Shown: positions 33,953-34,657 of the stretch, piece after piece
How positions within the stretch are numbered: the stretch's first letter is position 1
How the letters are laid out: each line of letters begins with the position of its first letter
Origin: Gemmatimonadota bacterium
Lineage (GTDB): Bacteria; Gemmatimonadota; Gemmatimonadetes; Longimicrobiales; Gaopeijiaceae
Assembly (NCBI GenBank): GCA_028873825.1
Contig: JAPPNM010000102.1
Coordinates: 1 to 34,657 of the forward strand
Direction: 5' to 3'
DNA: 34,657 nucleotides
The notes under the pieces: generated by a model
Told to the model about the DNA's origin: nothing
Databases searched by the model: none
What the model saw: only the letters and a program-made list of their open reading frames with translations
Translations under genes and position numbers: made by a program

Positions 33953-34657
33953 TCACCCCAACCCCCCCACCACCGCCCCCGCAAAGGCCACCGTCCCATC
34001 CGTCCCCCCCATGTCGCGCGTCCGCGCCGCGCCGTTCCGGATCACTGCGCCCACCGCCTTGCGGATCCGCCCAGCCACCTCCCCCTGCCCCACGTGATCC
34101 AACATCATGCACGCCGACAGCAGCAGCCCCGTCGGGTTGGCCACGCCTTGTCCCGCGATGTCCGGCGCCGACCCGTGCACCGCCTCGAACACCGCGTGCG
34201 TCTCGCCGACGTTCCCCGCCGGGGCGAAGCCCAGCCCCCCCACGAGCCCCGCCATCAGGTCGCTCAGGATGTCCCCGAACATGTTCTCCATGACCAGCAC
34301 GTCGAAGCGGTAGGGGTCCAGCACCAGGAACATGGCGGTCGCGTCGATGATCCGGTCCTCGAAGGCGACGCGATCCGCGTACCGTTCCGCCATGCGCTTC
34401 CCCACCTCCAGAAACAGCCCCTGGGTGTGCTTCAGGATGTTGGCCTTGTGGGCCAGCGTGACCTTCCGGCGCCCTTTCGCGACCGCGTAGTCGAATGCGA
34501 AGCGCACGATCCGCTCCGACCCGAAGCGGGTGGTGATCATGACCGATTCCGCAGCCGCCCTGGGGTCGTTCTCCATGCCGATGAAGTGCTCGACCCCGAC
34601 GTACAGCCCCTCGGTGTTCTCGCGGATCAGCACCAGGTCGATGTCCTCGTAGCGCCC
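33953..34657 (-). CDS. Isocitrate/isopropylmalate dehydrogenase family protein (5' end beyond the window)
   Basis: 235 residues visible; the N-terminal third is beyond the right edge. NAD(P)-dependent oxidative decarboxylation of a 2-hydroxy acid. [18 protein letters not shown] carries the substrate loop in the form seen in NAD-type isocitrate dehydrogenases rather than Leu[21 protein letters not shown] includes the catalytic Lys region; [20 protein letters not shown] then [20 protein letters not shown] have the metal-binding Asp residues, and [20 protein letters not shown] is the cofactor loop. NAD-isocitrate dehydrogenase is the likeliest member; homoisocitrate or isopropylmalate dehydrogenase cannot be excluded without the N-terminus. 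The stop lies five bases before the small zinc-ribbon gene. Confidence 0.88.
   Translation of the reverse strand, partial: GRYEDIDLVLIRENTEGLYVGVEHFIGMENDPRAAAESVMITTRFGSERIVRFAFDYAVAKGRRKVTLAHKANILKHTQGLFLEVGKRMAERYADRVAFEDRIIDATAMFLVLDPYRFDVLVMENMFGDILSDLMAGLVGGLGFAPAGNVGETHAVFEAVHGSAPDIAGQGVANPTGLLLSACMMLDHVGQGEVAGRIRKAVGAVIRNGAARTRDMGGTDGTVAFAGAVVGGLG

Overview
The window is uniformly GC-rich, with NNC/NNG codon use. It carries a secreted sortilin/VPS10-type Asp-box protein, a metzincin-like DUF5117-type metalloprotease, a very large carboxypeptidase-regulatory-like repeat lipoprotein and paired nucleotide-exchange-type transporters. This mix fits a Gemmatimonadota-like, Gram-negative heterotroph. 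That is an inference from gene content; there is no rRNA or other marker here, and I see no tRNA, rRNA or CRISPR array.

Left part (1-18.06 kb): intact genes. They are the Asp-box protein (73-3195), a giant repeat lipoprotein (3413-8914), a small convergent TonB-C-like lipoprotein (8947-9336), a small Cache/PAS-like protein (9610-10011), a secreted zinc protease followed after 15 bp by a SulP anion transporter (10251-14396), two divergent paralogous ATP/ADP-carrier-type transporters (14407-17336), and a coiled-coil membrane-anchored protein (17422-18063). Two copies of a hairpin-rich repeat of about 53 bp, in inverted orientation, lie at the left edge and just after the second transporter.

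Middle part (18.28-31.86 kb): a defence and toxin-antitoxin island in an advanced state of decay. Intact genes are an OLD-like ATPase with a TOPRIM domain (18866-20557), a HigB toxin with a HigA-type antitoxin fused to an IrrE-like protease domain (20880-22377), and an AlbA_2/Schlafen-type regulator (29040-30536). Around them are remnants of DUF488, DUF2188, MazF, a large SF2 helicase, a possible SNF2 helicase, a second AlbA_2 protein, a second TOPRIM ATPase, an ISL3 transposase, a Type ISP-like restriction nuclease-helicase, HicB, HsdM and DUF5131. Most show one or more of: a single-base frameshift, an internal deletion, a nonsense codon, or out-of-frame fusion to a neighbour. Lower-GC patches hold clusters of palindromes, and one palindrome is repeated 4.7 kb apart.

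Right part (32.24-34.66 kb): intact housekeeping genes resume, all on the minus strand. An isocitrate/isopropylmalate dehydrogenase (cut by the window edge) is followed by a small zinc-ribbon membrane protein and a glutaryl-CoA-dehydrogenase-like enzyme. The last has a readable promoter overlapped by two palindromic operators.

The sequence does not show one clean new system. The best candidates for unusual biology are: the DUF488 / unknown / OLD-TOPRIM ATPase cassette; the higB - protease-fused higA - DUF2188 cassette with its palindromic operator; the AlbA_2 gene that overlaps hicB and carries an 11-bp repeat read in all three frames; and the palindrome clusters.
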